Assembly: GCA_003116975.1 (NCBI GenBank)
Contig: BGKB01000164.1
Location: 71,518 to 135,517 of the forward strand
Source: Aurantiochytrium sp. KH105
Taxonomy: Eukaryota; Sar; Bigyra; Thraustochytrida; Thraustochytriidae
Reading direction: 5' to 3'
DNA length: 64,000 nt
Shown here: positions 1 to 8,725 of the stretch, in pieces
How the letters are laid out: each line of letters opens with the position of its first letter
Numbering within the stretch: the first letter of the stretch is position 1
Translations under genes and position numbers: made by a program
Notes under the pieces: model-generated
What the model was told of the DNA's origin: nothing
Seen by the model: the letters and a program-made list of their open reading frames with translations, nothing else
Database searches by the model: none

Positions 1-1
1 C

Positions 2-466
2 CAAACCGCGTTTACGTGCATACGGGCGCTTCACGATCACTTCGTTCGGCCTCACGAATGCCTGATTGGATATGAAACTGTCCTTCCATTCGTCGCAACT
101 GGGCGCCTCGTGGACGTTTCGGGTGGCCACTGCTCGAGTATTTTGCAGAAATCAAACATCTTGCCGAAGACTATTCTCGAAACCTTCGAAATGCTCGAGT
201 CATTACCTCCGCCAATTGCCTTCAACGATAGTTCGGACGCTGATCAAGAGTGCGAAGAGACGAGCTCCAACACGCATGTCAGGTCTACGCAATGCTCCGC
301 GTCATGGGGCCACTTAACGTGGGGTTTGTTTCGGCGGCAAGGAGTCAAGAAAGCGTCTTGGATTAAATTTAGAAGACGTACTCGTGGTCGTCAGGCAGGC
401 TCACCTGCGGCTGCTCTTGCAGCAAATGGAAGTTCGGCTTTGTCTCTCGCTGCAGCTGCAAGCTAA
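2..466 (+). CDS. ABHD18: ABHD18-like alpha/beta hydrolase, 3' end only (5' part outside window)
   Basis: An open frame runs in from the left edge and stops at 466. Its first 60 or so residues align with the C-terminal part of the complete ABHD18-like protein at 1159-2388. Shared segments include a 'RALHD' stretch carrying the likely catalytic acid, 'DVSGGH' carrying the likely catalytic His, and 'SSILQ' followed by 'TFE'. After that the tail diverges and becomes Ser/Ala/Arg-rich. This is therefore the end of a tandem paralogue. The nucleophile region lies outside the window, so whether the gene is intact cannot be judged. Family membership (DUF2048) is inferred from the neighbour. Confidence 0.75.
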   Translation, partial: QTAFTCIRALHDHFVRPHECLIGYETVLPFVATGRLVDVSGGHCSSILQKSNILPKTILETFEMLESLPPPIAFNDSSDADQECEETSSNTHVRSTQCSASWGHLTWGLFRRQGVKKASWIKFRRRTRGRQAGSPAAALAANGSSALSLAAAAS

Positions 467-1158
467 GTAGTAAGCGCTTGCCTCGTTTCTGACATAAATT
501 GTTGAACATGGATTTGCCGCAGGCAAACTTTGCTTCCTTCCCACCCAAGTTGTGTTCTCCTGATCTCGCCTCTTTTCAGAGCAGCTAACCCGATCAACTT
601 CGCCTTTGCGCTTTCTATGCCTCGGAGCCCATCCTCCCATTCGCCTTCACCTGCGATGATGCGACCGGCGCCGGCGTGTCTTTCTCTCTTGGTCTCTTCG
701 ACTCTGCCCCCCTCTCCGCGCGTCTCTGGAGGCGCTCACGTGCCGCGCTCCCGCGACGCTTGCGGGTCTCCGCGACCGGCAGCCCCGCGAGGGGTCACGG
801 CGGAGAGGAGAGGCGGAGGCGCGACGTGCAATCGTACGTGTGTATACGTGCGTGCGTGCGTGCGTGCGTGTGTGCCGCGGTGGGCGCGTGCAAGAGTGCC
901 CAGGGCAAATCGACCGACCTGCCCCCCCTTCCCGCGCTGGCTCCGCGCTGCACGTGCCGGGCAAGAAGCGCGACTGGGAAAAGGTATGCGGCCCTCGAGT
1001 GAGAGCAGACACGCTTCGGGCCTGCGCGGCAAAGCGGCGCCCTCGGCCTCCTCTGTCTGGACGGACGGCGCGGACCGGGCCGGCAGCGGTGGGCAGCAAA
1101 AGTAGAACTGCGACCCGACGAGCGTGGCTGGTCTGGTCGGGTGATCTGGTCTCTCAAG
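467..1158. other. Intergenic, between the two ABHD18-like genes
   Basis: 692 bp, increasingly GC-rich toward the right. No convincing gene is seen. Overlapping open frames on both strands are Arg/Pro-rich and typical of GC-rich noncoding DNA. It must hold the 3' end of the first gene and the promoter of the second. It includes a TGCG microsatellite at about 845-874. Confidence 0.6.
845..874. repeat. (TGCG)n microsatellite
   Basis: Six or so tandem copies of a TGCG tetranucleotide, seen directly, in the upstream region of the ABHD18-like gene. Confidence 0.9.
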
Positions 1159-2388
1159 ATGAGCGCGGCGCTAGGACGCCTCGCGGGAGGCTTCGACAGC
1201 GTCTACGTGAGCGGCCGCAGAGTCAAGTTCTTTGCAGACGGCTGGGGCGGAGACGCCATGGATGCGGACAGGGAGCTCATCTCCATGATCCAGGACAAAG
1301 GCACGACGGGCTTTGCAGACATTACGCACATTTCCTATGGTAATCCCGCGCCTGACGGATCGCGAATCGGAACCTTTCCATCTCCCTGCGCAGCGTGGCT
1401 CCCCGAAGAGTCGAAGACGGCCCATGTCATGTGCGTAACGCCTCCGTCACGAGTTCCCTTGCGCGGTGTGGTGGTCCACCTTGCGGCGACCGGTGATGAA
1501 GGCTTTGCTATGCGTCGCGACCAGGTTGCCAAACCCCTGGCAAAGGAAGGCTTTGCCTCGCTTATCCTCGAAACTCCATTCTACGGCCATCGCCGGCCCG
1601 TCAACCAACGAGCCTACTTTATCACCTCCGTTGGGAGCTTTTTGCTGCAAATGCCAACAACCCTGGTTGAGGCGGCCAAGCTTGTGAAATACGCTACTCA
1701 CCTCTATCCCGGCATCCCCATCGGGCTCTCAGGCACGAGTTTTGGAGGTGCCGTCGCAGCGGCTGCATATCCATCTGCCGTGATTGAGCTCGAGAGCATC
1801 GACGACCTCGATGTCGTGCCTCCACTCGCACTTTGCACCTTTGCTGCACCTTCGCGAAGCATGGCGCTCATGACCGGCGTCTTTCATCGCATTTGCCACT
1901 TTCGCACACTCACAAAGGACGAAGAAGGCTTTCGCACGAAAACAGAGGCCAAAGCCCGACTCACCGAGGTCCTCGAGCCTCGCGAGCTGGACCCCTTCTT
2001 TGACATCCTTCGTTGTCGCCAATCTCCTCCTCCCCGTGCAGCTTTCACTTGCGTGAGAGCTCTTCACGATATGTACGTCAGACCACAGGAAAGCATGATG
2101 CTCTTTGACATAATGCAGCCTTTCGTAATCTCTTCGCGAAAAATCGACATCTCCGGAGGCCATGTGTCCAGCATTCTTCAGACTTCAAGAATCTTCCCGC
2201 GTGCCATTCTTGATACCTTTGACGCGGTCGATGACTTTAAGGTGGATCACAATGTTTGTCAGGAAGTCCCTCGTCCCGTGAAGGGATCGAGTTTGCGGCG
2301 TGTCGTGCACGTTGGCTCGGATGCCTCCGATTCGAACTTGAATAATCCCCATCTCTCATCCTCAGCAGCAAATCTCACCGCTGCATAA
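1159..2388 (+). CDS. ABHD18: ABHD18-like alpha/beta hydrolase (DUF2048 family)
   Basis: Single-exon gene of 409 aa, close to the usual ABHD18 length. The first ATG in frame is at 1159 and is taken as the start; the frame is open a little further upstream without another ATG. A GxSxG nucleophile elbow ('GTSFGG') places the likely catalytic Ser at residue 194. The likely acid is Asp304 in 'RALHD' and the likely His is His335 in 'ISGGH', a complete triad. The family is an alpha/beta hydrolase group; in animals ABHD18 has been linked from memory to mitochondrial lipid (cardiolipin) remodelling, so a lipid substrate is an inference. The 3' end of a paralogue lies immediately upstream in the same orientation, indicating tandem duplication. 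Confidence 0.85.
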   Translation: MSAALGRLAGGFDSVYVSGRRVKFFADGWGGDAMDADRELISMIQDKGTTGFADITHISYGNPAPDGSRIGTFPSPCAAWLPEESKTAHVMCVTPPSRVPLRGVVVHLAATGDEGFAMRRDQVAKPLAKEGFASLILETPFYGHRRPVNQRAYFITSVGSFLLQMPTTLVEAAKLVKYATHLYPGIPIGLSGTSFGGAVAAAAYPSAVIELESIDDLDVVPPLALCTFAAPSRSMALMTGVFHRICHFRTLTKDEEGFRTKTEAKARLTEVLEPRELDPFFDILRCRQSPPPRAAFTCVRALHDMYVRPQESMMLFDIMQPFVISSRKIDISGGHVSSILQTSRIFPRAILDTFDAVDDFKVDHNVCQEVPRPVKGSSLRRVVHVGSDASDSNLNNPHLSSSAANLTAA

Positions 2389-2519
2389 AGTGCCGCAATG
2401 CCTGGGTCACACTGTCCGTCGTCGCGTAGAAATGTTTGGCGCAGGTCCTAGGTTGCAGTAAGACTGTCGTCGGAATACTACGCTCTCTCTGCCCGTTCAT
2501 TTGCAGAGATGACTCAGCT

Positions 2520-3990
2520 CGAACCACGCATTTGTTTTTATAATCTTCTCTACGCTGAATTCCATTGTCGAGGTTTCCGACATCTTTTGCTGGCGAAGAC
2601 CCTGCATGCATGCTCTCAATCGATTGTACCGTCAACGTCACTGAGTGCGACGCATACCTGCAGACCAACAACCACACCGCATCCGACCTCATGGACAATT
2701 TTGACAACGCATCTGAACCCTGCGCCGTGCGATTGCTGTTCCTTTGAAAATCAAGACTTTTTCTTGACCATTGCAGCCTTGATCAATACATCGCTACTTC
2801 TCCATACCGCATTTTCCGGTGCTTATGGGCCTTTTAGTTACTCTGACTTTCCTGCACACTTTCCCATGATTTACGTCGAGGAGACGGGCTACTTTCGCCA
2901 GCGCGAAATGGATTTATGCTGTACCCGTCGAAGAATTTTGCTCTGAGTATCGCCCTCTACTGCACTAGCAGCGTGACGCAGTTGATCTCTGTGTACATTG
3001 CTCGCCGCCCTCGATGATTTGATACTGATTTCCGAGTCCAGCAAGTGCCTTGATTGCACGAAAGTATTTCGTGCATGGTATCGTTAATCTTTTTGTCTTC
3101 CTGCTCCCTCTGGCTGAGCCTCTGCTCTTTTTGGAGGCCAGCTAACCATCTTCTATGGCATTTCCGTCACCCTTGCGCTCTTTTTCTTTCCTTCTTGCGT
3201 CAAGAAAATAGACCTCGTTCCACGTTCGATCGTACGTGCCATAGTGGCTGTCTGCATGCACTCCAGCTCATGCTCTACGTCCTCGGCGCCTATAGTGGTC
3301 TTGTGGCTGTCGCGTTTCACCTCAATACGCTCGAGTGCCGAGGTCACTCCGCCGGGCGTCTCTTTCGTTTGGCTCTTATTCATCTGTGAGCACGGGACGA
3401 TCCTCGAACCACTCGTGGAGATTTGGGGATCACATTTACGACAACGGATACTATCGCTGCTCCAATTGTATCATTGTCAAGCCGTGCACGCCCATGCGAC
3501 GCCAACAAGTCATCTCACAGGCGCCACAAGCTCTTCTGAAGAACAACAAATGGCGTTCGCTTTGTAAATCCCTGTCTCTCTTGCGGGGATGACACCGTTC
3601 TTCGGTCATTCGTCAGTTCACCATCAGTGTATGCTCAATCTGAACGTTATTTCCAATGGAGAGCTCGAAGAAGACAACAATGACTACGATCGCGATTCGT
3701 GCTGCGATGAGGATGGCGATACCGGTCTTTATGGCACAGGCGGCAACTCTGTCTCTGCGGTCGACGCTTTTACCGACTGTTCTACCCGTAAGTAGTTGCA
3801 ACCTGTTCGTTTTTGTTCTTACACTTTAACGTCTGGCCGGTGATCAGGAAATGCAACATTATTCGTAAATTTATGCAGGCAGGTCCTCGGCGGCCACGGA
3901 AGAAAAAAGGCAAGGAAAATTCCACGTAAATCTCTTCAACAATTTTTCAGAGGTATCTGGCTTTGGTGGATATTCTGATACGAAGAAAAT
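2520..3990 (+). pseudogene. Degenerate or many-intron membrane-protein locus
   Basis: No single long frame exists here, but coding-like pieces follow each other on the plus strand in shifting frames. At about 2610-2730 there is an acidic, Cys- and Asn-rich segment with several N-glycosylation sequons ('NVTE', 'NHTA', 'NAS'), ectodomain-like. Hydrophobic helix-like pieces follow at about 2780-2830, 2925-3010, 3142-3190 and 3267-3320. A Cys-containing hydrophilic piece lies near 3430-3560 and another hydrophobic piece at about 3690-3790. Some frame changes coincide with possible GT-AG pairs, for example 3232-3266 with a GTACGT donor, but the implied introns would be only 35-60 nt. Either this is a decayed multi-pass receptor-like gene, or a real gene with unusually short introns. 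The family is not recognised. Confidence 0.35.
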
Positions 3991-4106
3991 GCGAATGAAG
4001 GAAACTATGTATTCAAGGGTGATCGATTGCTCAACAAGAAAGGTTATATTTCTACGTGAGATTGTGTGGAGCAAAACCGCGACAGTTGATAATGTCGGCG
4101 TCTTGA

Positions 4107-7100
4107 TCAGAAAAAGCCATTACGGAGTTTTGCTTTTGCGTCTTTTGCGGCTGAAAGTGTTGGAAAGCGCTCACAAGTGCGCTGCACTGCCTCCACAGCG
4201 CCCTGTCTTCGGAGAATAGCTTTGACGGACGAGTTGAAAGCAATACTCCGAAGAGCTCCGCATGCTTTCTCCTGCACGACTTCACTTCTGGAATGAGCGC
4301 GCATGGCCGCGACGATCTCTTTGCCGACCTTGAGCTCTTGCCCGAGGATCACCTTGTTGCGATCGTTGTTACCTGCGAGACTCCAAAGCGCGGCGCATGC
4401 TTTCTCCTGCACGACTTCGCTTCTGGGATGAGCGCGCATGGCCGCGACGATCTCTTTGCCGACCTTGAGCTCTTGCCCGAGGATCACCTTGTTGCGATCA
4501 TTGTTAGCTGCGAGATTCCCAAGCGCGGCGCACGCGTTAATCTGTACGCTTTCGTTTGCGAGATGTGCGCGCATGGCCGCGACAATCTCTTTGCCGACCT
4601 TGAGCTCTTGCCCGAGGATCACCTTGTTGCGATCATTGCCAATTGCGAGAATCCAAAGAGCTCCGCATGCATCCTTCTGCACGACTTCACTTCTGGGATA
4701 TGCGCGCATGGCCGCGACGATCTCTTTGCCGACCTTGAGCTCTTGCCCGAGGATCTCCTTGTTGCGATCATTGTTAACTGCGAGATTCCCAAGCGCGGCG
4801 CACGCGTAAATCTGTACGCTTTCGTTTGCGAGATGTGCGCGCATGGCCGCGACGATCTCTTTGCCGACCTTGAGCTCTTGCCCGAGGATCACACAGTTGC
4901 GATCATTGTTAGCTGCGAGATTCCGAAGAGCTCCGCATGCATCCTCCTGCACGACTTCACTTCTGGGATGAGCGCGCATGGCCGCGACAATCTCTTTGCC
5001 GACCTTGAGCTCTTGCCCGAGGATCACACAGTTGCGATCATTGCCAAATGCGAGATTCGCAAGAGCTCCGCATGCTTCCTTCTGCACGAGTTCACTTCTT
5101 GGATGAGCGCGCATGGCCGCGACGATCTCTGTGCCGACCTTGAGCTCTTGCCCGAGGATCACACGGTTGCGATCGTTGACCGAGAGATTCCAAAGCGCGG
5201 CGCACGCGTTAATCTGTACGCTTTCGTTTGCGAGATGAGCGCGCATGGCCGCGACGATCTCTGTGCCGACCTTGAGCTCTTGCCCGAGGATCACACGGTT
5301 GCGATCGTTGAAGGCGAGATTCCGAAGCGCGGCGCACGCGTTAATCTGTACGCTTTCGTTTGCGAGATGTGCGCGCATGGCCGCGACGATCTCTTGGCCG
5401 ACCTTGAGCTCTTGCCCGAGGATCACCTTGTTGCGACCGTTGGCTGCGAGATTCTGAAGAGCTCCGCATGCTTTCTCCTGCACGACTTCACTTTTGGGAT
5501 GAGTGCGCATGGCCGCGACGATCTCTTTGCCGACCTCGAGCTCTTGCCCGAGGATCACCTTGTTGCGGTCACTGCCATATGTAACAGCTGTAACAAACCC
5601 ACAAGCTGCTGCTTGAAGGTCTTCATGGTCGCGAAACGCTTGAAATATTTCGATTGCAATACTGCCAAGATCATGCTCTTGAATGGCCGCAGCACAAAAC
5701 GAGGTACCTGAAGATCCAGACAGAGCGACCTGGAGTACCCACAAAGCCTCAGCTAAAATTTCGGGATCCGTGCTGTGCTCTAAGATCCTCTTTGTGCTCC
5801 CAATGATACCTCGAGAAAGTGCCTCTGCACGCAATACATCTCCAGCATGAGCATCGCGCTCCTGCTTGAGACTAATCCGAAGTGTCTCCAACGTGCGCAT
5901 GAGATTTCCCGTATCCTCGGACAAGTCGCGGACAAGACCTTGCACAAGCTCAATGCTGGCATCTTCGATACCATTTCTACCGCCGCGACTTCGAGAAAAT
6001 ACTGACACTAGGCCACGGATGAGTCGCGTTGACCGACGAACATTCGTGCGACCTTCGAAAGTTCTGAGAATCTCGGAAGCACGTGGACGGTCTTGCGGAT
6101 TATGCTCCCAGCACTTTTCCATCAAACGCACAACCCACAGACGAACATCAACCTCATCTGAAATGAGGGGTCGCTCTCCGTTCAAGACTCGAGTCTCTAG
6201 ATCTGAGATCGAGCGTACGCTGTGCTCAAACGGCGATTTGCCATGGTAGACTTCCCACATGACAATTCCGAAGGCATAGATGTCCGCGCGCGTCGTCCAT
6301 CGGATAGGCGCTTGCAGAACTTCGGGTGCCTTGTAGGCTGGTGTGCCAACAGATGAGATAGTGTCGGCGATGCTGCTGTTAGCCTCGACCTGTGTGGCGA
6401 GGCCAAAATCTGCTAGCTTGACGAGACCAAGATCTCGGCTGAGCAGAATATTGGCTGGCTTGAGGTCTCGATGGACAATCAAGTTGCCGTGAAGGTACTC
6501 GAGGCCACGAGCGATACCGCGCAGAACGGCTTCCTTTTCGTCGAGAGACAGTGCTAATGTCGCCGCGTCAGTCTCGCTTTCGTACAAGAGGTCGTCGAGC
6601 GACATGTCGCACTTGTCCATGACGAGATGAAAACGGTTCTCAATGATGCAGGTTCCAAGAAGACAGACAATGTTGGCATGCTCGAGTCCATTCCAGCTCG
6701 CGGCTTCACGCATGAGGGCTTGATGCTCATGCAATTGCATGCGACGAGCATTTGGCTTGACGCGTTTGATTGCCGTCTCGACTTCGGAACCATCATCACG
6801 CCGGAAAACGCCAAGGACAACTTGACCGAATTGACCTTCACCGAGAACCTGCAAAGGGGCCTTGATAAAGACTCGATCGCTGCTGAGCGAAGCGGCCTCA
6901 AGCTCTTCTGCTTGAATGAGACTACGTGTAAGACGTTCCATAGCTCCACGCTGACGGCGGGTACCGAGCTGGCCCTCGAGAACAGCGTTAATGTCGATGT
7001 CGGGGTTTTCTTGAAGAAGCGAGATGACCTCTTCAGGGTCGTTGTCAAGTAGTCCACGCTCTTGCAGCAATTCGAGCACACGAAACAAGTCGTTACGTGC

Positions 7101-7529
7101 ATCTTCGTCGTCGTTTGCATCGTCGTCGTTTGCCTCGTCTTCGTGGTCTTCTTGTATCCCCGAACGCTGCTGGCGCAGCTGCAGATCGAGTTGACAGAGT
7201 TGAAGACATGTTTGAAGATGCTGCTCGGCTTCGGTCAGCGCTTGACGAATGGCTCTGGCTTGGAGAAGGAGACGAGCTCTTGCGGCGAGGCCTTGGCGCG
7301 CATTATCGCCAAAGTATGGCTTCAGAAGGTCGAGAAGGACGCGCAGCTCCGCTTCGAGCTGAGATACGTCAATGGCCGCATCGTGCAGCTGCTCGAGGTG
7401 AGAGGCCAAGCGCTCAAGCACGGTCTTGAGATGCGTTGCCTTTCGCTTGCAGGCTACGGCATCCTCCAGCAGGGATGCGCCGTCCCGCGCCAGCTGCAGC
7501 ACAAGCGCCACGCCGGAGATGGCGTCCAT
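4107..7529 (-). CDS. Protein kinase with helical N-terminal domain and C-terminal armadillo repeats
   Basis: Single-exon gene, 1140 aa, ATG at 7529. Residues 1-120 are strongly helical and Leu/Ala-rich, reminiscent of the four-helix bundles in front of MLKL/MCA-type proteins. An acidic Asp/Glu/Asn linker follows (about 125-150). A complete kinase domain lies at about 225-490: Gly loop 'GEGQFG', Lys in 'AIKRVK', catalytic 'HRDLKPAN', 'DFG' and 'APE', most like tyrosine-kinase-like (TKL) Ser/Thr kinases. From about 645 to 1090 are ten repeats of 43-44 aa sharing 'VILGQELKVG' and 'EIVAAMRAH', armadillo-like. Two repeat flavours ('PRSEVVQ' and 'LANESVQ') intermix. Repeats are nearly identical at DNA level, suggesting recent homogenisation. 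A decayed copy of the 5' end faces it at 7770-8385. Role inferred: signalling scaffold kinase; substrate unknown. Confidence 0.88.
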   Translation of the reverse strand: MDAISGVALVLQLARDGASLLEDAVACKRKATHLKTVLERLASHLEQLHDAAIDVSQLEAELRVLLDLLKPYFGDNARQGLAARARLLLQARAIRQALTEAEQHLQTCLQLCQLDLQLRQQRSGIQEDHEDEANDDDANDDEDARNDLFRVLELLQERGLLDNDPEEVISLLQENPDIDINAVLEGQLGTRRQRGAMERLTRSLIQAEELEAASLSSDRVFIKAPLQVLGEGQFGQVVLGVFRRDDGSEVETAIKRVKPNARRMQLHEHQALMREAASWNGLEHANIVCLLGTCIIENRFHLVMDKCDMSLDDLLYESETDAATLALSLDEKEAVLRGIARGLEYLHGNLIVHRDLKPANILLSRDLGLVKLADFGLATQVEANSSIADTISSVGTPAYKAPEVLQAPIRWTTRADIYAFGIVMWEVYHGKSPFEHSVRSISDLETRVLNGERPLISDEVDVRLWVVRLMEKCWEHNPQDRPRASEILRTFEGRTNVRRSTRLIRGLVSVFSRSRGGRNGIEDASIELVQGLVRDLSEDTGNLMRTLETLRISLKQERDAHAGDVLRAEALSRGIIGSTKRILEHSTDPEILAEALWVLQVALSGSSGTSFCAAAIQEHDLGSIAIEIFQAFRDHEDLQAAACGFVTAVTYGSDRNKVILGQELEVGKEIVAAMRTHPKSEVVQEKACGALQNLAANGRNKVILGQELKVGQEIVAAMRAHLANESVQINACAALRNLAFNDRNRVILGQELKVGTEIVAAMRAHLANESVQINACAALWNLSVNDRNRVILGQELKVGTEIVAAMRAHPRSELVQKEACGALANLAFGNDRNCVILGQELKVGKEIVAAMRAHPRSEVVQEDACGALRNLAANNDRNCVILGQELKVGKEIVAAMRAHLANESVQIYACAALGNLAVNNDRNKEILGQELKVGKEIVAAMRAYPRSEVVQKDACGALWILAIGNDRNKVILGQELKVGKEIVAAMRAHLANESVQINACAALGNLAANNDRNKVILGQELKVGKEIVAAMRAHPRSEVVQEKACAALWSLAGNNDRNKVILGQELKVGKEIVAAMRAHSRSEVVQEKACGALRSIAFNSSVKAILRRQGAVEAVQRTCERFPTLSAAKDAKAKLRNGFF
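4225..5600 (-). repeat. Ten tandem coding repeats of about 129-132 bp (armadillo-type)
   Basis: The unit encodes 43-44 aa and recurs ten times in the kinase gene. On the plus strand each unit shows the block 'gagcgcgcatggccgcgac' (or a close variant) and 'accttgagctcttgcccgag' at regular spacing. Because the unit is a multiple of three, the antisense strand also stays open across the array. Confidence 0.95.
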
Positions 7530-7679
7530 CGTCTTTCTTTGTCTCTGGATGCTGACGGCACGTGCTACGCAAGCCCACTTACTTTTTTTAGAGCATTTGT
7601 AGTGTTTTGGTTATCAAATACTCAGTGCACACCCCCTTGGTCATCGCTGATTGGATGAAAGGCGGCTTCATCACGCGTT

Positions 7680-7712
7680 TACGCATTAGGCCTAGGGCCT
7701 AGGGCCTTATTG
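7680..7712. repeat. Short GGCCTAGG-type palindromic repeat
   Basis: Overlapping copies of 'aggcctagggcct' form a small palindromic cluster in the 240 bp between the kinase start and its decayed copy. Seen directly; meaning unknown. Confidence 0.7.
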
Positions 7713-7769
7713 TTAGTAAGTTACTGTTAGTACCAGGGCGAGAGGGAATAATACAATGAACTTGAAGTT

Positions 7770-8385
7770 CATCCGATCGACGCCATCTTCAGCGCGGCGC
7801 TCTTGCTACAGCTGGCGCGGGACGCCGCATCCCTGCTGGAGGATGCAGTGCTTGAGCGCTTGGCCACTCGCCTCGAAAAGGACTTGCACAATGCGAATAT
7901 TGACGCAACTCAACTCTAAGCGGAGCTGCGCGCCCTTCTTGAACTTCCGAAGAAGCCATACTCGCCGAGGCCTCGTCACAAAGGCTTGTCTCCTTTTCCA
8001 GGCCAAAGCCATTCGTCAAGCCCTGACCGATGCCGAGCAGCATCTACAAACATGTCTTCAACTCTGTCAACTCGATCTGCAGCTACGCCAGCTTTCAGGA
8101 ACGCAAAGGAGACGACGATGACGAGGCAAACGACGACGAAGATGCACGTGTTGATCTTTTTCACGTGCTCGAGATGCTGCAAGAGCGTCAAATACTTGAC
8201 AGCGATCTTGAAGAGGTCAATTCGCTCCTTCAAGAAAACCCTGAAATGCGGTTCTCAAGGACACTCGCTCTCAGCGTCCTAGTTCTGTAGCGTCTCACAC
8301 TCAGTCTCCTCTAGGGTGAAGAGCTTGAGGCCGCTTCGCTCAGCAGCGATCGAGCCTACACAAAAAGGCCCCTTTGCATGTCATC
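7770..8385 (+). pseudogene. Truncated, decayed inverted copy of the kinase gene's 5' part
   Basis: Plus-strand DNA matches the first 240 or so codons of the kinase gene at 4107-7529, which runs the other way, so the two copies stand head-to-head about 240 bp apart. The match begins at the codons for 'DAIS' (here 'DAIF', with ATC where the intact gene has its ATG start). It passes through 'QALTDAEQHLQTCLQL', the acidic linker and 'SLLQENP', and fades after 'EELEAASLSSDR' and 'KRPL', just before the kinase Gly loop. It lacks a block of about 20 codons after 'LLEDAV', carries an in-frame TAA near 7917, and changes frame several times, so it cannot encode a working protein. No kinase or armadillo section is present. 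Confidence 0.85.
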
Positions 8386-8725
8386 ATAATGCCAGTGGAC
8401 TTAGAGTGGACATGATAGGGAAAAACTTTTTTATCTGTCGCGGACGAGCGAGCAAAAACGGTGTCGTCTGCGTCCTCGACGTGGCGCACGGGGCGAGCGA
8501 GGCGGGGCCGTCAAGTGCGCGCCGCGCCTCGGCCGCCGACGCGTCGACCCTCTACGCTCCGTGCAACTGTCTTCGCCCTTCTCGCTCACCTCGTGTCGAC
8601 CAAACTTGTCGTCGGGGAGTCGAGACGTGGGCGGCATCGTCCTCCATAGACTTTGCTTGGTCTCGCTCGCGCGCTAGATTGGCGCAAGCGAGCGCTGGGC
8701 GAGAGTCGTAGCGTGTTCCAACGCC
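8386..8725. other. Intergenic, upstream of the first WDR5-like gene
   Basis: 340 bp of mostly GC-rich DNA between the decayed kinase copy and the first WD40 gene. No gene or clear promoter element recognised. Confidence 0.5.

Noticed and set aside
530-1105. 191-codon plus-strand open frame between the ABHD18-like genes
   Set aside because: Covers the TGCG microsatellite, is Arg/Pro/Ser-rich, and opposite-strand frames of similar size exist.
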